Origin: Balanoglossus misakiensis
Taxonomy: Eukaryota; Hemichordata
Length of the DNA: 64,000 nt
Reading direction: 5' to 3'
Assembly: GCA_040954595.2 (NCBI GenBank)
Contig: CM082581.2
Coordinates: forward strand, 11,718,001-11,782,000
Made by a program: the position numbers and the translations under genes. Positions 1-12,310 of the stretch are shown one piece after another. Below the pieces are notes generated by a model that had not been told where the DNA came from, did no database searches, and was given only the letters and a program-made list of their open reading frames with translations. How positions within the stretch are numbered: the first letter of the stretch is position 1; the number at the start of each line of letters is the position of its first letter.

Positions 1-3000
1 TAATTATTCTCTCACAGTGCAGGGTAAGTGGAATTCTCAAAAAAAAATTTTTTTCCTATCAAATATTTTATTTCTGGATAAATGAATTTGACATCAGTTT
101 TTGATGTATTGGTGGACGTGGACAGTGAATGAGAAAATTGGACTTAACAATTGATTTGAGTCCAAGTTTCTATATTCATTGACTGATGTCTTCCTTGCTT
201 TTTTTCTTTCTTTGTGACATGTGGTGTTGATATGGGATGGTAGAGATGGCTCGTTGTGGCATGATTGCCTTTGGTGCTTGTGCACACACATTTGTAATGA
301 TATTATGCATGAAATACACGAAGTAGATTTCTGCCGCTAATACCTTGGATTAGATCTTAAGCTGCCAGATTCTGTCTGCGCATTAAAGTTGACTCGACTA
401 GAACCACATTAAAAGAAATTAAATACAGTGGCAATGTGCAGCTCGGTGCGTTCGGAATATGCGAGTGTATACTCGAGTGAAACTAGGCACCAGTCGATGT
501 GGGATATTTTCGTACTACAAGCATGAAACTCGTGTCTACTGAACTCTCATATTTCAAAAGTCACAAGTACTGTCCATTTGCAGTGCGCATGTACGTACCC
601 TGTAAGCTTCTAGTATGCAGTGAACAACTACATCCCCCTCCCCCCCCGAAAAGGCACTCGGCCATTCTTGTGTTCAGTTTACCCTGGTTTCAGTACATAT
701 ATGCATAGAAAGGCCCTGACATTTCACTTAGTGCAGGACTTTGCAATTTTTTATTTTGCCTGATGAAGCCCCCGTGACAATTACTGTGTGAGGTTTCCAT
801 AGCAACGGCTGAGGGGGCAAGCCGAGACACATTTGTAATGTGTTGGCCAAGATGAATTTGTTCATTTGATATCGGTTTACTTGTGTAGGTCAAAGTACAA
901 TTACAGGCGTTAGCATCTCCCGCGACATTTTCGTCGTTTAGACATATAACCCCGCGCTCAACAAAGAGCCATTTTAGCTAGCGCTAACATAAAACAGGTG
1001 TTGGGTTGTCAAATATTTCACATAGTGTTCATATCTCTCCCAAAAATGAAGGATGGTTTTGTTTTTTTCCTACTATTAATGTCTGTGATAAGAATCAACC
1101 TCCAATAAGGCAGAGTAAATATGGTTCCTGATGACCTCTGACGTGACCCCACAACCATGTCATTTCTTTCCATATGCTAGTCAAACAAAATGGAAATGCA
1201 GTCACACGATAGCATGTGAAAACTTACTTTTCACTGCAGTTTCTTGTGGAGGAAAAAACACACTGAATTTGTTGGAACATTTGTATTTGATTGATTGGAA
1301 ATTTACTCGATATTAATAAATTATATGCATTTTGTAGAATTCTCATAAATATGGGTTATTGAGAATGTCTGTATGTGATAAGAGATTTTTTGTTGTCCCG
1401 ACTTAGTCTGTTCGTGCAGCCATGATGAATGTTTCTATGTGTAAATCAACATGCGCAAATAAATCATGACTGTTATTGATTTGTTATTGGTATTTTAAGT
1501 GGTGTCAGAACATTTGCTGCATTTTTATCCAGAGCATTTGAAGTCTATCGATGCTGTGTGTGTACTGGCAGTATTACAAGTGGGGGCGGTGTCCAATTTC
1601 AGTTAGCGGGGCTTGGGGTTTTACAGTGTAAAAGGTTACCAGGGGCTTTTGTCAAATTTAACCATGGCAGTGACTAAAACACCTCACGCAGTCACAAGTT
1701 CAGAATGTGTTTTTTTTTACGCTGTCAAACTTAACATTAATCAGAGTGTCATTTTTGATGAAGAAAAATTACGCTTATCGATATTGGCCTTTGGAAATGG
1801 CCACCTTAGGACAGAGTTAGTCAATTTCCATGCTGATTGTGCCGTGCGGTTATCTCCTCCACACGAGGATGGAAAACAATTTAGTTTGATTTCTGGCGAA
1901 TAGCCCCAAGGTTGTAGGTTATCCGAGCGATATGCTTGTCTTAATCCCTTGCAGAATTACCACAGAGCTGCCCGCATAGCTCACTGCAGTCATTAATTAA
2001 TAAAGATTGACCTATTGTAATTCAGCGCCCCTGAGCAAATGCAGGTTAAAGGTAAAAAATCACCGATGCAGTGATTTGAACCTGGAACGAAGGCGGCCGT
2101 CCGTGAATTTTGGCAAATTTCCAGGAATCATCAACCAGTCATCCTGAATTATTTCATTGCCCGTAGTGATTTGAGATTACTCAATAATCATAAACATCTT
2201 CATCATGTCAGTGCAGCTTGGTGTTGGACGTGTGGGGTGTCTAATATATCTGGCACTGACAAAAAACTAGGCTAGTTTGAGTTCACAGTAGCCATATTTT
2301 ACAGTGTGTCCAGATAAAGCCTCCCCCTTTATCAGTGTCTTATCACAGTGTTTGACATTATAGTGATGAAATACAACTGGACAAAGTGTTCCAGAGACTT
2401 CTGTGTTTTGCCTCGCGTGAAATTATCTGGAAGTACTGGGGTACATAGGAATGGAGGCATGCTCTTGTGTTTAGAATGGAAAGTGCATTTGAAATCCTGG
2501 AGACGTCATCTCAAAATAGATCTGAATTTTTATTTTTAGAGGAATTTGACACGATAAGAAAACGACTGCGTTGTGTCAGATGGATGATTTTCTGTCCACA
2601 GCAATGTGGATTTTAAATTCTGCATTCTGACGAAGTGAAGGAAGAGATGCCATGATTCACGATAACTCGCAGCAGTTTTCTTTTTCAATTCCGCAAGAAA
2701 AACCTCTTTACTCTCCGAGCAAATAGAAATTAAGGCAGTCTGTTTAGTTCTGGATTTTCTTTCATTGCGGCAATCCCACTGGAAATAGCAAAAGCAAATT
2801 TCTGAATGAAACATGACAGTGCAATTTGCATAGTAAACTGAAGTATCCCAGCATGGGAGACTCACAGTTTCATCATTCGTTTTTTAAACACACTACTTTT
2901 TGTCGGTTGATTTAGGGTTGCATCACTGAATCTTAAAGTGATCTGTGTTTGAATTCACCCACTGTGCTTTAACAGTCGCTGGGGAGGAAACTGACTCATA

Positions 3001-6000
3001 AGCCCTCGTTCATCGTCAGGGGAGGATGGTCTCCATCAGGTAGAGATGCGTGGACTGAGCTGCCTTGCAGATATTTTTCACTGCACATTATTTTCTCATT
3101 GATAGAGCACCCCCAAATTTGTGCCTATAATGGATTTTTTGAAGTCGCAAGCATTCCATATACCTTGACCATAAAGCAATGACGCATTCTCCACACATAT
3201 GTGCGATGAGGCTGTGTATCGCTATACCACCAAGTTGTGTTGTTTATTAACACGTCGTACACAAAAACGGGTCACACATGAGTCTCATGTTCAGCATGAT
3301 ATGTAGGCAAATTCTGACTTGTACCTTTAACAGTATTGCTGTGTTTCCTACTGGTTTCGGATTCTCTGAGAAAAAAAGGCGGTACATGTTACTGTGCGGT
3401 TACTGTTTCTATTGAAATCGTACATGCATGTCTTTATTTACATTGTTTGTTTTGGATTTCACCTGTTGACCATTACAGACTAGTGTTTCCACAGTGTTTT
3501 TCTCTCCCCGGTTTGCTTGATGTCTCTATAGTTGGTTGATCGACTTTCACGTTCGGCCAATCGGAGTAGCGCTCGCGAGGAGGAGGAGGAGGGGAAAAAG
3601 GGAACCTAGTCGAGGTGACAAACTGCGCATAAAGGCGCATTGTCATTGGCCAGTGGATATGAGTGTGGCATTTTATTCATGATTGTTGAAAAATAATCAT
3701 AGACTGTCTGCTGGTGTAATTGCCGTGCTCGGTCCAGAATAAGGCATAGCTGTACGGCATTGTAGCAAGAATTACTGATGCTCCACAAAGGCTTTATTTA
3801 AAGACTGTTGAACAGCTTGGCCGTGCTCGTAAAAAGTAAATAGCCTAGTTATTAACCAAGTATTCAGAGTCAAACAGCGGGGAAGCAGTAGCAATTTATT
3901 TTAATGAAGGAAAATAGCACCCTATTGAAAATATGCCCTGTGCTTATTAATCCAAATCACAGACCAGGATAGATTTCCTGTTTCACAAGCTTACACAAAT
4001 TGATTTTTATTATGCCAATAAAAATATGATTGTAAGTTAGTTTTAATCGCAATTTTATCCTTGGTATGTATACATCCACATAGCTGTCGAAAAAGATCCC
4101 TGTAATGCTTGTGTTTAAACAAGTTGATTGAATTAACTATTTTTCACGGTCTCGTGTATTTGGTAGGAGCACGAAATGTAAGATGGTTTCTGACCTTCAA
4201 GTAAATTTGTCATATTTCAATCTCATTGAAATGTATGCAATGTGTTGGACGAGTAATGAGAGAAAGATGGAGTCATAAAAAAAATAATCCTCTATGATAA
4301 GCTCATTACATGCACTGTCTGCAGCATACATGAAATGTAGTTTTCAACACATTCTGTTTGATAGTCCTGTGTTTTTGAATGCACTGTACTGGCCAAATTT
4401 TGAATACTTCGAGCCACTGAGGCAAGGTCCGTTGGGATTTTTCTCTCGGCTGGACCTCATTACGGGACTTGCAGGATTGAAATGGTTAGAATGTCACGTT
4501 CAGTGCAGCTATTGCACTAAAATTCATGGAAATTGGATTGGCTTGAGGTTTTGCATTTCAAAAATATTTAAATCTGAGCCTCAAGTACTGAAAATGTGAA
4601 ATGTTGACACTCTTCAGACCCTAATAGAAGCACTACGAGCTGCTAAAAGGTTAAAACCACAAGGAAAAGTGTTGAAAGTTGGAAAGTAACTGGTATTTGT
4701 AAATCGTAAAAAAGCCTTCACAAAATATTTGAGTTGTGGTTATACCTTTGGAGCGGTACGAACTCCCTCAGCTACATTTATGTAGTGCAGAAGCATCCTC
4801 TTTAAATTGATTGGTTTTTGAAAATTTGTAATATGGGGGAATTTTCATTCTCTCCAATCGCTTTTATGACGGTTTAAGGAGATGCTTAAGGTGGTTGTAC
4901 CAACATACTTGTTGCTCTCCTCTTTACAGTCATAAAGTGGCAGAAAACGGGAGTCTTTAACGTGCGCCGTGTCTAGCCATCCGTCTTGGCTGTCAAAATA
5001 CAGAGCCTTGCAACGGATTGTATTTGCGGTTATATAGAGACTGTCAGCACAGCAGTGCAGTGTTTTGCAGAAATTGAAGTCACAGGTCTGCTTGGACATG
5101 TGGCTGTGTTTGCTCTGGAAGTGATTCGTGCAGGCCTTCAACAGTAACCCAAACCAGAGATGAGCTTGTGTACTCAGAGAATCTAAAAAAAATCGTGGTA
5201 TGACGTGAAAACATTGGCCGGGTTCCAGCTAGACGGTATCTCGTTGAAATATGTACTCCTGTAAATATTCAAGAAGTCCAAGTGAGAATTGACGGAGCAA
5301 TATACACACCAAATTTAACAAAAATGCAGATGAGTGAATAAACCAGACATAATACGTCCCCTCGTTTGACATTTGTAGAGAAGAAAGTTACTCAATACGT
5401 TTACTCAGTACTTCTGTTGTAACCTCCACTTTCATGCTCTGCTCTTTACTCTTAACTGTTTTATGAGTGTGTGTTTAATGTGTAATTAGAGTTTTATTGG
5501 GCCCTAGTATATTTTCAAACACACTGGAAATTGCTTGTGTGTTTGTGTTCAAGCCAGTGTTAATTTGTGTGTAGATACAGCTGTCTTGGGGTCAGCAGGC
5601 CCCACTCTGGCCTGTAGGATTTTTTTTGCTGAAATTAACCTGCAAGGTCATTAAGGAGCCCAGCGGTTTTATCTCCTGTTAATATGCAAGTAAGTTATGT
5701 AAGCTGTATGTCAACAGCCAGGGAGAAGAGGGGGAGAGAGAGAGATGGTTGTTTTGGAAACCAGCGCCACACACAACTATGCGCAGACATTGGCGGGTTG
5801 CACTCCACTGTTGGTTATTGCAAACTTTTTTAGGCTATTCAAAGTCTTCAATTCGGGCTTTCTCATCCAGAAACCGTGTGCAACTGGTCACTTTGTCTCT
5901 TGTGAAGGTTTGCTCGGGGGTCAAAGGTCGCCCCTAAGCCAGCATTCACTGGTAAGCTTGTATCAATGGTTGTGTGGCCATACAAGTGGTTCTGGCTATT

Positions 6001-7567
6001 TACCGTTCTTTTGTTTAGCCCAAGCCTATTGTGTTATTTGCAGTTAGAAAACATCCAATTTACTGGAGACCCTTTTCTGGCTTTTCAACAGAATCTGTTT
6101 TGGGAGAAGCAGCGGAATGTTTTGAAGAGAAAAGAAACCTCCTTCTGTAACCAAATCCAATGTTAATTCAAGTGATTTTTTTTTTTTTTTTTTGCGAGAG
6201 GGGAAAAATAAAGTTGTGAATTGAAATGTCGCGATTCGCAAAAGAGGCCGGCCAAGAGAGCATCTTGCTACTTTGTTGTGGTGTGTACAGAGTTCAGTGT
6301 AAAGTGGTCGGAATACCGGCCGAGATGGGTTGCGTTGATGGAATGTTGATGCCGGCATACTGGGATCAGCCGGTGCTGAAGTATTGGGGGCTTAGATGTC
6401 AGCTGGGAGGAGGCCATTAAGCCTAGTGGAGCCATCCAGTGTGTCTCACCCGCAGGCGAAACACGACTTGATTGGGAGAAATGAACTGGAGAAGGGGGGG
6501 GGGGGGAATGTCAGGCTGTATTTGTACAAATTACTGTCGTCAACTCAAGTGCATGTAATGTGCATAGTAAGTTTTTTGTGCATTTAGTGTGGCATTCCAT
6601 TAAGGCATAAAAAGCGGGTGTCTTTTTTTTCCTTTCTTTTTTTTTGCGGCCACCTCGATCAGCAAACAAAAGTGGACTCTCGCCACCTGATCAACAGAAC
6701 AGAGCCAAAGTTTTCAAGTTGCACTCAGTACGTTTTTTTTTAACTTGTTGAAAGCATGTGGTTTGTGTATCTTGGTGCCATACCCCTTTTTGATAAGCTT
6801 GTGCATACATACTTTTTGGTATTTGTTAGTCCAACTGACCTGATAAGAGATAGACTGCAGATTTTCATACTTTTAATTGAGACATGTTCAGGTCACTGTC
6901 CAGTTTTTTCAAGAGCTGCTTTTTTCCCCTTTTCAAAACCAATGTTTAGCTTCAAAGGCCTTAGAACAGCATGCTGTGAGCTGATGCTTGGAAAAGCAGT
7001 TTTGATGTGATAAGATTTCCTCTGTTAAGGATAAACAAAAGCACTTTTAATATGGTTTGATTAAAGAACATAATTGGCATTAATTGCGGGTGAACAGTCC
7101 TCAGATTCCTAGCTGGTTTTCCCACAGACTGCGAGACGTTGAGCTTCCATGTGGCTGTGACCATGGCCAGATGATCATTTGCACTGGCAGCCATAGTATT
7201 CCTGACATGCCCATTAGTGTGCGGTAAATGCTTTTTGGGTAATTCATTGTTTCTTAGTGCATTGTTATCTGGTAGGGATGAATCCAAGTGTATGGGGCTG
7301 TCATAATTGGGGAGTTGAATTTCTGAAGACTCTTGTCAGTTGATGTGGTATGGTTGTTTTTGACTCGGGACAGTTGTGCCACAGATGAGCTTGCACTTTG
7401 CGCACTGGGCAGAGTTTCCAGGGGGGAGTGTAATCTAGCCATCAGCCAACACCCAGGGGAAACATGTGCTGTACTTGTAAGTTGAAACCAGATAACATCA
7501 GCAAATTTGAACTTGTGTAAATAAAAGCCGAGATGTGACATTGATTTCTTGTATGTTTTGACTTCAG
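1..7567 (+). other. FGFRL1 intron (3' part), non-coding
   Basis: This stretch lies upstream of the first recognisable FGFRL1 exon and ends in a good acceptor (gttttgacttcag before 7568). I looked on the + strand for an Ig1-like exon (Cys, Trp-x-Lys-Asp, Asp-x-Gly-x-Tyr-x-Cys) and found none, so Ig1 and the signal peptide must be encoded before base 1. The open frames here are short and resemble nothing I know. Simple features are a T-run near 6177-6194 and a 13-base G-run at 6494-6506. The stretch is called intron only by inference from the incomplete gene. Confidence 0.7.
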
Positions 7568-7705
7568 CCAAACCTAAACTGGTGAGACCGACTCCAAACC
7601 CGAACTCTGGAGATTCCGTGTCGCCAGTCAAAGACGAGGAAAGCAATTCTGGAAGTAGTGGCGGCGGAGGCAGTACCGGCGCTGGAGGCGGAAAAAGTCC
7701 TGGAA
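7568..7705 (+). CDS. FGFRL1: FGFRL1 exon: Ig1-Ig2 linker
   Basis: 138-bp exon between ...gacttcag and gtaagt, phase 1 at both ends. It encodes a low-complexity linker: Lys-Pro rich at first, then Asn-Pro, a short acidic stretch (KDEES) that sits where FGFRs carry the acid box, then a Gly/Ser-rich run. This is the normal position of the linker between Ig1 and Ig2. The acidic box is weak compared with catalytic FGFRs. The exon is assigned by frame and position, since a linker has little sequence to recognise. Confidence 0.8.
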
Positions 7706-10700
7706 GTAAGTGACTTTCTTTATCTGTGATTATCTGCCCCCGAAAAAAACACAACAAATCATTTTGGCAGAACCAATAACTTCAATGTGGGGTGACTAAA
7801 TATTGGTTTTTCAATTTGCTGACAGTTGCTACATCACATGTGTGACAACATCCATTCATATCCATGTTTTTGACCTTGCCAAAATGTTAACCTGTCTGCT
7901 GAGCAAATATATGTACATGTCTGTTTCGATCTCCTCTGCTACGATTTCAACCAAAAGTATGACATTGCAACAAAAAAAGCAATGAAACATGCAAACGTTT
8001 ATTGACAAGGAAAAGACTTGTACCAGTGAAAGTTCAACTTTCTTAGTGGATGCCTCTGGGAATCAGAATTTAGTTCAACTGTATATGCACGTCTTTGCTG
8101 CATATTGCCATTTTGACAGGGTTTTCATCAACTTTGGGGTCAGCTGATTCCTGAATAATATTAACAGGCTTTAGTGACAACCCCAGGTATTTTACCTGTC
8201 AATTCAGCCACTAGTGTAGTGTTTTGAGTTGTCAGAAATCGCCTTTTGATGCCTGTTAAATTAAACCACATGATTATTGATGGTTTCAATCCCGAAATCT
8301 ATAATTATTGTATATATTCATATCATAAAGTGGCAGTTACCATTTGAGGCTGTGATTGACAAATTGAGCATTGTAGTAAAATTACTTTCATAACTATGAT
8401 AAATATACAAATTCAGCAAGGTCAAGGTGAAAGTAATTTTACGAAGAGATCTTCAGAGATGTATCCTGGGTAGATGACTCAAACTGCGGCACCATACATG
8501 AAAATATTACTGGTTCAATATCAGAGCTACTGACAGCCAGGTTCTGAAAATGCAGCCATTAATATTTCACGTAAATGGAAAACCATTAACCCCTGTTACA
8601 ACTCGGGGCTTTGAGTAGAAGCACACAATGAAATTGCACAATTTTCTTCTTCATTTCGTGCTGCTAACTCTTACTCCCAGAAAAAAGCAGCCCCTGTCAT
8701 ATCAGTGACACATCATGGCAATTATCCGACGTGCAATCACTTTCCGATTAATTACTGCGCAGAAATCAGCAGGAAGATCACTGGGAATCTTTGGAAACTA
8801 TTAAAATTCATGGCAATGGAAGTCCCAAGTGAAATCATTGTGCGAGTCTGATTTGCTGTTGATTTGACAGTGGTTGCAGGAATGATTAAGGCTCTCTGGA
8901 AGATCCATGGTTGAGTCTCAACGTTTTCTGTTTGGATTTTTTTCCTCCTTCAGCAAAGCCACGATTTTCGCAGCCAGGCAAGATGGCAAGGAGGGAGATC
9001 CCTAGGCCGGTTGGCAGCTCCGTGCGGCTCAAATGTGTGGCCACCGGCCATCCCAGGCCGAACATCATTTGGGAGAAAGATGGAAGGAGACTAACAGACT
9101 CACAGTTGGGAGAAGGTCGTCGCGCCAAGTGGACGCTGAAATTGCGGGATTTACAACCAAGCGACAGTGGGAAATATACCTGTATAGTTTTTAACAGCGT
9201 TGGGAGAATTAATGCAACATATACATTGGATGTTATAGGTGAGTTATCCACTTGTTCCTTAAATCACATGTTGGTAGAGTCAGTGTCCAGTGCTTGGGAC
9301 TCCAATGCATGGGAACAATACACAATACTCAGTGGAGTCAGTATTGTTGTCTTTTTTCTGCACGTTTGCCATCTGCAAGCAGTGTTGCCTATTTACTGTG
9401 TCGAGCTGTGGCACCTCACTGAGCCTCTGTCTTCAGCCGCTGTTCTTAAAGGAGTGACCCGGTTGTTGTCATTTGCTCCCGGGGTTTGGGCCGAAGTACT
9501 AAGTTGCAGGGGGGGGGGGGGTTATGAGGTCAGAGGGGTCAGTAAGTTGCATGTTTCATTCACAGTGACACGGTGTGATCACTCAAGGAATCAGTCGCAG
9601 ATAGTTTGAAAAGAAAGTAAAGTGATTGATGGGTTGTACCGAAGTTGAATGGCTAAATTGACGTTGGCTGTAGTTTTGCTTGTAGAGGTAGGAGTTTTTA
9701 TCGTAAAGAACTCATGTCGCTGCTTGTTGTAGGTGATTTGCCAGACCTATTAAACGTGTGACACGCATGTTTTTTTCACTTTATAGAGAGGTTGGGCCCA
9801 AAGTCACCTGATCTCATCGGCGAGCATCCATTGAACACAACAGTTCAGTACGGAGAGACCGCATCGTTTCAGTGTAAAGTACGCAGCGACGTCAAACCAC
9901 ACATTCAGTGGTTGAAACGGGTCGAACCCCATATGAAACAGAAAGACTTAAACACAACCATTGATTTCAATGGTGCCAAACTTATAGTGCTGCCTGCTGG
10001 AGAGGTCTGGGTCCGGCCAGACGGAGCGTATTTGAACAAACTCGTCATTCAACGCGCCACGGAGGAAGACGCCGGAATGTACATATGTCTAGGAGCAAAT
10101 ACAATGGGATATAATTACAGGACAGCATTTCTGGATGTTCTATCAGGTGAGATAATTTTTCTGTTTATCTAAAATGTTTGTAATTCCTGGATTCATCCAT
10201 GTGGCATTTGATGCAGTCTCATTCAAAGTAACTTACACTAATGGTGGAGTTTTGCATACTGATGCTGTTTGTGAACATACACCACATGGGAATAATAAGA
10301 GCAAAGTCTTAGGGATTTATTGGTGACAAGGTTAAATGCCAGGTTTCATCAGGATCTTATGCCATTGGACACTCGGCTTCTTTGCAACTGATTAATTGAT
10401 TGGAGTTCAGCATCTTGCGAGTCCGGCCATTGTGTGTGTCCAGTGTCTGTTTGGATCTGTATATTTGTCTTTTTTTCTATTTACTGCATTCATCAATTCT
10501 TGTGGCTCAGAAATTCCTCAGAGGGGCAATTCTTGAGATAAATGTTGCATGACAAATACTGAGAAAAATCATGTCTGTGTTTTTTTTTCTGTACCTCTGA
10601 CAGATCCCACAAGAAAGCGAGACAGACCGCCCAACAACTCCAGCAAGATGGCCACGGATATTTCGCCTCCACCTGCAAATATACCATTGCCGGTGATTAT

Positions 10701-11037
10701 AGGAGTTCCGGCCGGTATATGTATACTTGTGTGCGTTGTCATCGTGTGGTGTTGCCAACAGCGACGGCGAACATGCTCGCCCACGGCCGCCGCAATTTAC
10801 AAAGCGCAGCAACAGCAGCGGATGCTGTCGCAGCAGGAGAGGGAACAATTCTTTGCGCTGCAGCAGCAGCAACAACAACAGCAGCAGCAGCAAGCGAACT
10901 CTGTAGTGATGCAGACCAGTAGGGAAAAAATGTACCCGACGGCGCACACGTACACGTCGGACACTCTGAACAGTAACTGTAGCGGGTCTAGCAAAATCCA
11001 ACAACACCATCAACATTTACATGTTCATCATTGCTAG
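7568..11037 (+). CDS. FGFRL1: Fibroblast growth factor receptor-like 1 (kinase-less FGFR), 3' four exons
   Basis: Spliced coding region, joined from 7568-7705, 8954-9238, 9787-10146 and 10604-11037 (stop TAG 11035-11037). It gives about 404 residues of a membrane receptor that lacks its N-terminus. The order is a linker, an Ig domain with the FGFR heparin-binding stretch ([18 protein letters not shown]), a second Ig domain ([19 protein letters not shown] ... [15 protein letters not shown]), one transmembrane helix and a tail of about 100 residues ending in a His-rich stretch and Cys. No tyrosine kinase domain follows, which defines FGFRL1 within the FGFR family. Family knowledge: FGFRL1 binds FGFs and heparin at the cell surface and acts in cell adhesion/fusion and development, not by kinase signalling. 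All three visible introns are phase 1 with GT-AG ends, so Ig domains are exon units. Vertebrate FGFRL1 is about 500 residues; here Ig1 and the signal peptide fall outside the window. Identification is firm; exact exon edges are by splice consensus and frame. Confidence 0.95.
7706..8953 (+). other. FGFRL1 intron between linker and Ig2
   Basis: 1,248-bp phase-1 intron with GTAAGT donor and TTTTTTCCTCCTTCAG acceptor. I see no exon, repeat or RNA gene in it. Confidence 0.85.
8954..9238 (+). CDS. FGFRL1: FGFRL1 exon: Ig2 domain (FGF/heparin-binding)
   Basis: 285-bp exon after tcctccttcag and before gtgagt, phase 1 at both ends. It encodes one I-set Ig domain. The disulfide cysteines are at codons 9034-9036 and 9181-9183, with Trp in IIWEKDG and the closing DSGKYTC motif. 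The basic N-terminal stretch (GKMARRE then [11 protein letters not shown]) matches the heparin-binding segment of FGFR Ig2. A glycosylation site NATY near the end is also present in vertebrate FGFRL1. The open frame runs on into the intron until 9609, but the donor at 9239 and the phase of the next exon mark the true end. Confidence 0.95.
9239..9786 (+). other. FGFRL1 intron between Ig2 and Ig3
   Basis: 548-bp phase-1 intron with GTGAGT donor and TTTATAG acceptor. It contains a 13-base G-run at 9509-9521. No other structure is evident. Confidence 0.85.
9787..10146 (+). CDS. FGFRL1: FGFRL1 exon: Ig3 domain
   Basis: 360-bp exon after cactttatag and before gtgaga, phase 1 at both ends. It carries the third Ig domain with the family-specific [29 protein letters not shown] and [15 protein letters not shown] motifs and two NTT glycosylation sites. 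A single exon codes the whole of Ig3. That fits FGFRL1, which lacks the IIIb/IIIc alternative half-exons of the kinase FGFRs; no second Ig3 half-exon is visible in the flanking introns. Confidence 0.95.
10147..10603 (+). other. FGFRL1 intron between Ig3 and transmembrane exon
   Basis: 457-bp phase-1 intron with GTGAGA donor and a T-rich tract before the acceptor CAG at 10601-10603. Nothing else is recognised. Confidence 0.85.
10604..11037 (+). CDS. FGFRL1: FGFRL1 last exon: transmembrane helix and His-rich cytoplasmic tail
   Basis: Last coding exon, after gtacctctgacag. It encodes a Pro-rich stalk, a transmembrane helix (from [11 protein letters not shown] to VVIVWCC), a basic stop-transfer (QQRRR), a Gln-rich segment with 11 consecutive Gln, a tyrosine-containing stretch ([14 protein letters not shown]) and a His-rich end ([10 protein letters not shown]). 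Vertebrate FGFRL1 tails likewise have a YP..Y motif followed by a His-rich run and a terminal Cys, so this ending confirms orthology. The Gln-rich insertion is peculiar to this gene copy. There is no kinase domain. Confidence 0.95.
10861..10893 (+). repeat. In-frame CAG/CAA tract coding for 11 Gln
   Basis: Three CAG, three CAA, four CAG and one CAA codons in the FGFRL1 cytoplasmic tail. More Gln-rich codons lie just upstream (10806-10838). The mixed codons suggest a tract that is not actively expanding, but length differences between individuals are likely. Confidence 0.9.
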
Positions 11038-12111
11038 CCACCGCCAGACCTCTACCTCAAGTTTAAAAAAAATACAACAAAATGTGTCTGTATCATCGCT
11101 ACGGACCCCCGCTGTGTGGACGTCTGGGGTGTGCCTTCTCCGAAGATGGACGGCGACAAACTTGATGCATATGTGCCAACGAAACATGTACAGATTCGGA
11201 TTACTCTCCACGTTGTGTATTATATTGCTGTGAACATTTCAGGACTGCGAAACGGACTTGTCAAGGATGATGTCATCCTTCACTTGGCAACAAATCCATG
11301 TATATAATATAGAAAAAAGTTTTTTTTTAAATATACACTATTATAGAGAAAATTATGTAGTATTTTTATCAATACTTTGAGAAAAAATCGGAAAAAGATT
11401 TTTGTATGTTTGATAATCCAACAAAAAATGGCCGCTGGTTAGAAATGTAACCATTAGTGGTCGAATATAGAAGGTGGGAATCTACTTGTGAAAGTAGCTG
11501 TTTGTTTGTTTTTTCTCCCAGAAAACTCCCGCTAAATATTTATTGTTACCAAGACAATCAAGAAGATATGCATACCTAAATGATATATGTCAAATGTAAT
11601 ATATGAAGTATGTTTCTGCATTTTATGTGTGATATTTTCTTTCCTAGAAGCAGATCTTACAACAAATAGAGCACAGGGTATTTGTAAAGAATGCAACATT
11701 TCTTCCCTTTTATGATTGGTCAAAAATTGTAGCAATTTTATATAACATTGGTCAGTTTTTTTACTGCTACTTTTTAAACTGACTGTTTCCATGGATACAG
11801 TGTCTCATATTCAGTCGTTTTTTTCTGCAGAGCTGGAAAATGACTGTCTTTTTTCAATTTTTTTAATTGGGCATTTGTCTTGAATTTTATCAGCCTCACA
11901 TTCTGTCTATTCCTGAAATTCTCTCCCCCGTTATATCCAGCAGGTTGTTAGTGCCTTAATGTGACCAATGATGTCATACAAAGAAAAAAGGGAAAAAAAT
12001 ACTGATCTTTCTAAGAACTCAGTTTTGCATCAAGCTTTGTCAATACTATGCACTTGAAGCCTTTGAAAAATAATTGCCAAGACGTACTTCGACCAATGAA
12101 CTTCGAATTTA

Positions 12112-12310
12112 GGCCAGGAGGACAAAAATGTTGTTTGGCAAAGGAACCGAGGTGAACCACTGAAATTCGACAAGAATTCTAAACAGAATTCAAAATTATT
12201 GAATGGCAATGAAGCAAACGCAAAATATTCTCTGTAGGTTTATGTGGTTACAAACAAAAAGGTGTCTTTTTCAGTGCCAATTTCAAGGAACATTTTTTGT
12301 CCTCCTGGCC
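12112..12310. mobile_element. Putative Harbinger-like MITE in the FGFRL1 3' UTR
   Basis: A 199-bp segment bounded by near-perfect terminal inverted repeats of 21-22 bases. The left arm is 12112-12132, beginning GGCCAGGAGGACAAAA. The right arm is 12289-12310, ending TTTTGTCCTCCTGGCC. The arms differ by one base in an A/T run. It is flanked on both sides by TTA (12109-12111 and 12311-12313), which would be a 3-bp target duplication of the TWA type used by PIF/Harbinger transposons. The inside is non-coding, so it would be a non-autonomous element. Superfamily assignment is inference from the target duplication and element shape only. Confidence 0.5.

Noticed and set aside
2068-2098. Sequence resembling a tRNA B box on the - strand (GGTTCAAATC)
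   Set aside because: The flanks do not form a T stem, and no cloverleaf or A box could be built. At most it is a decayed tRNA-derived SINE fragment.
5918-5930. GGGTCAAAGGTCG, a DR1 nuclear-receptor-like site in the FGFRL1 intron
   Set aside because: A single short match is expected by chance in 64 kb. A similar one occurs at about 16,841, and there is no supporting context.
7254-7757. 167-codon frame antisense to the FGFRL1 linker exon
   Set aside because: It overlaps a well-supported exon and its splice sites on the other strand. Its Pro-rich part mirrors the Gly-rich linker.
10507-11016. 169-codon frame antisense to the last FGFRL1 exon
   Set aside because: A shadow of the real exon. Its Leu run comes from the CAG tract, and it has no recognisable domain.
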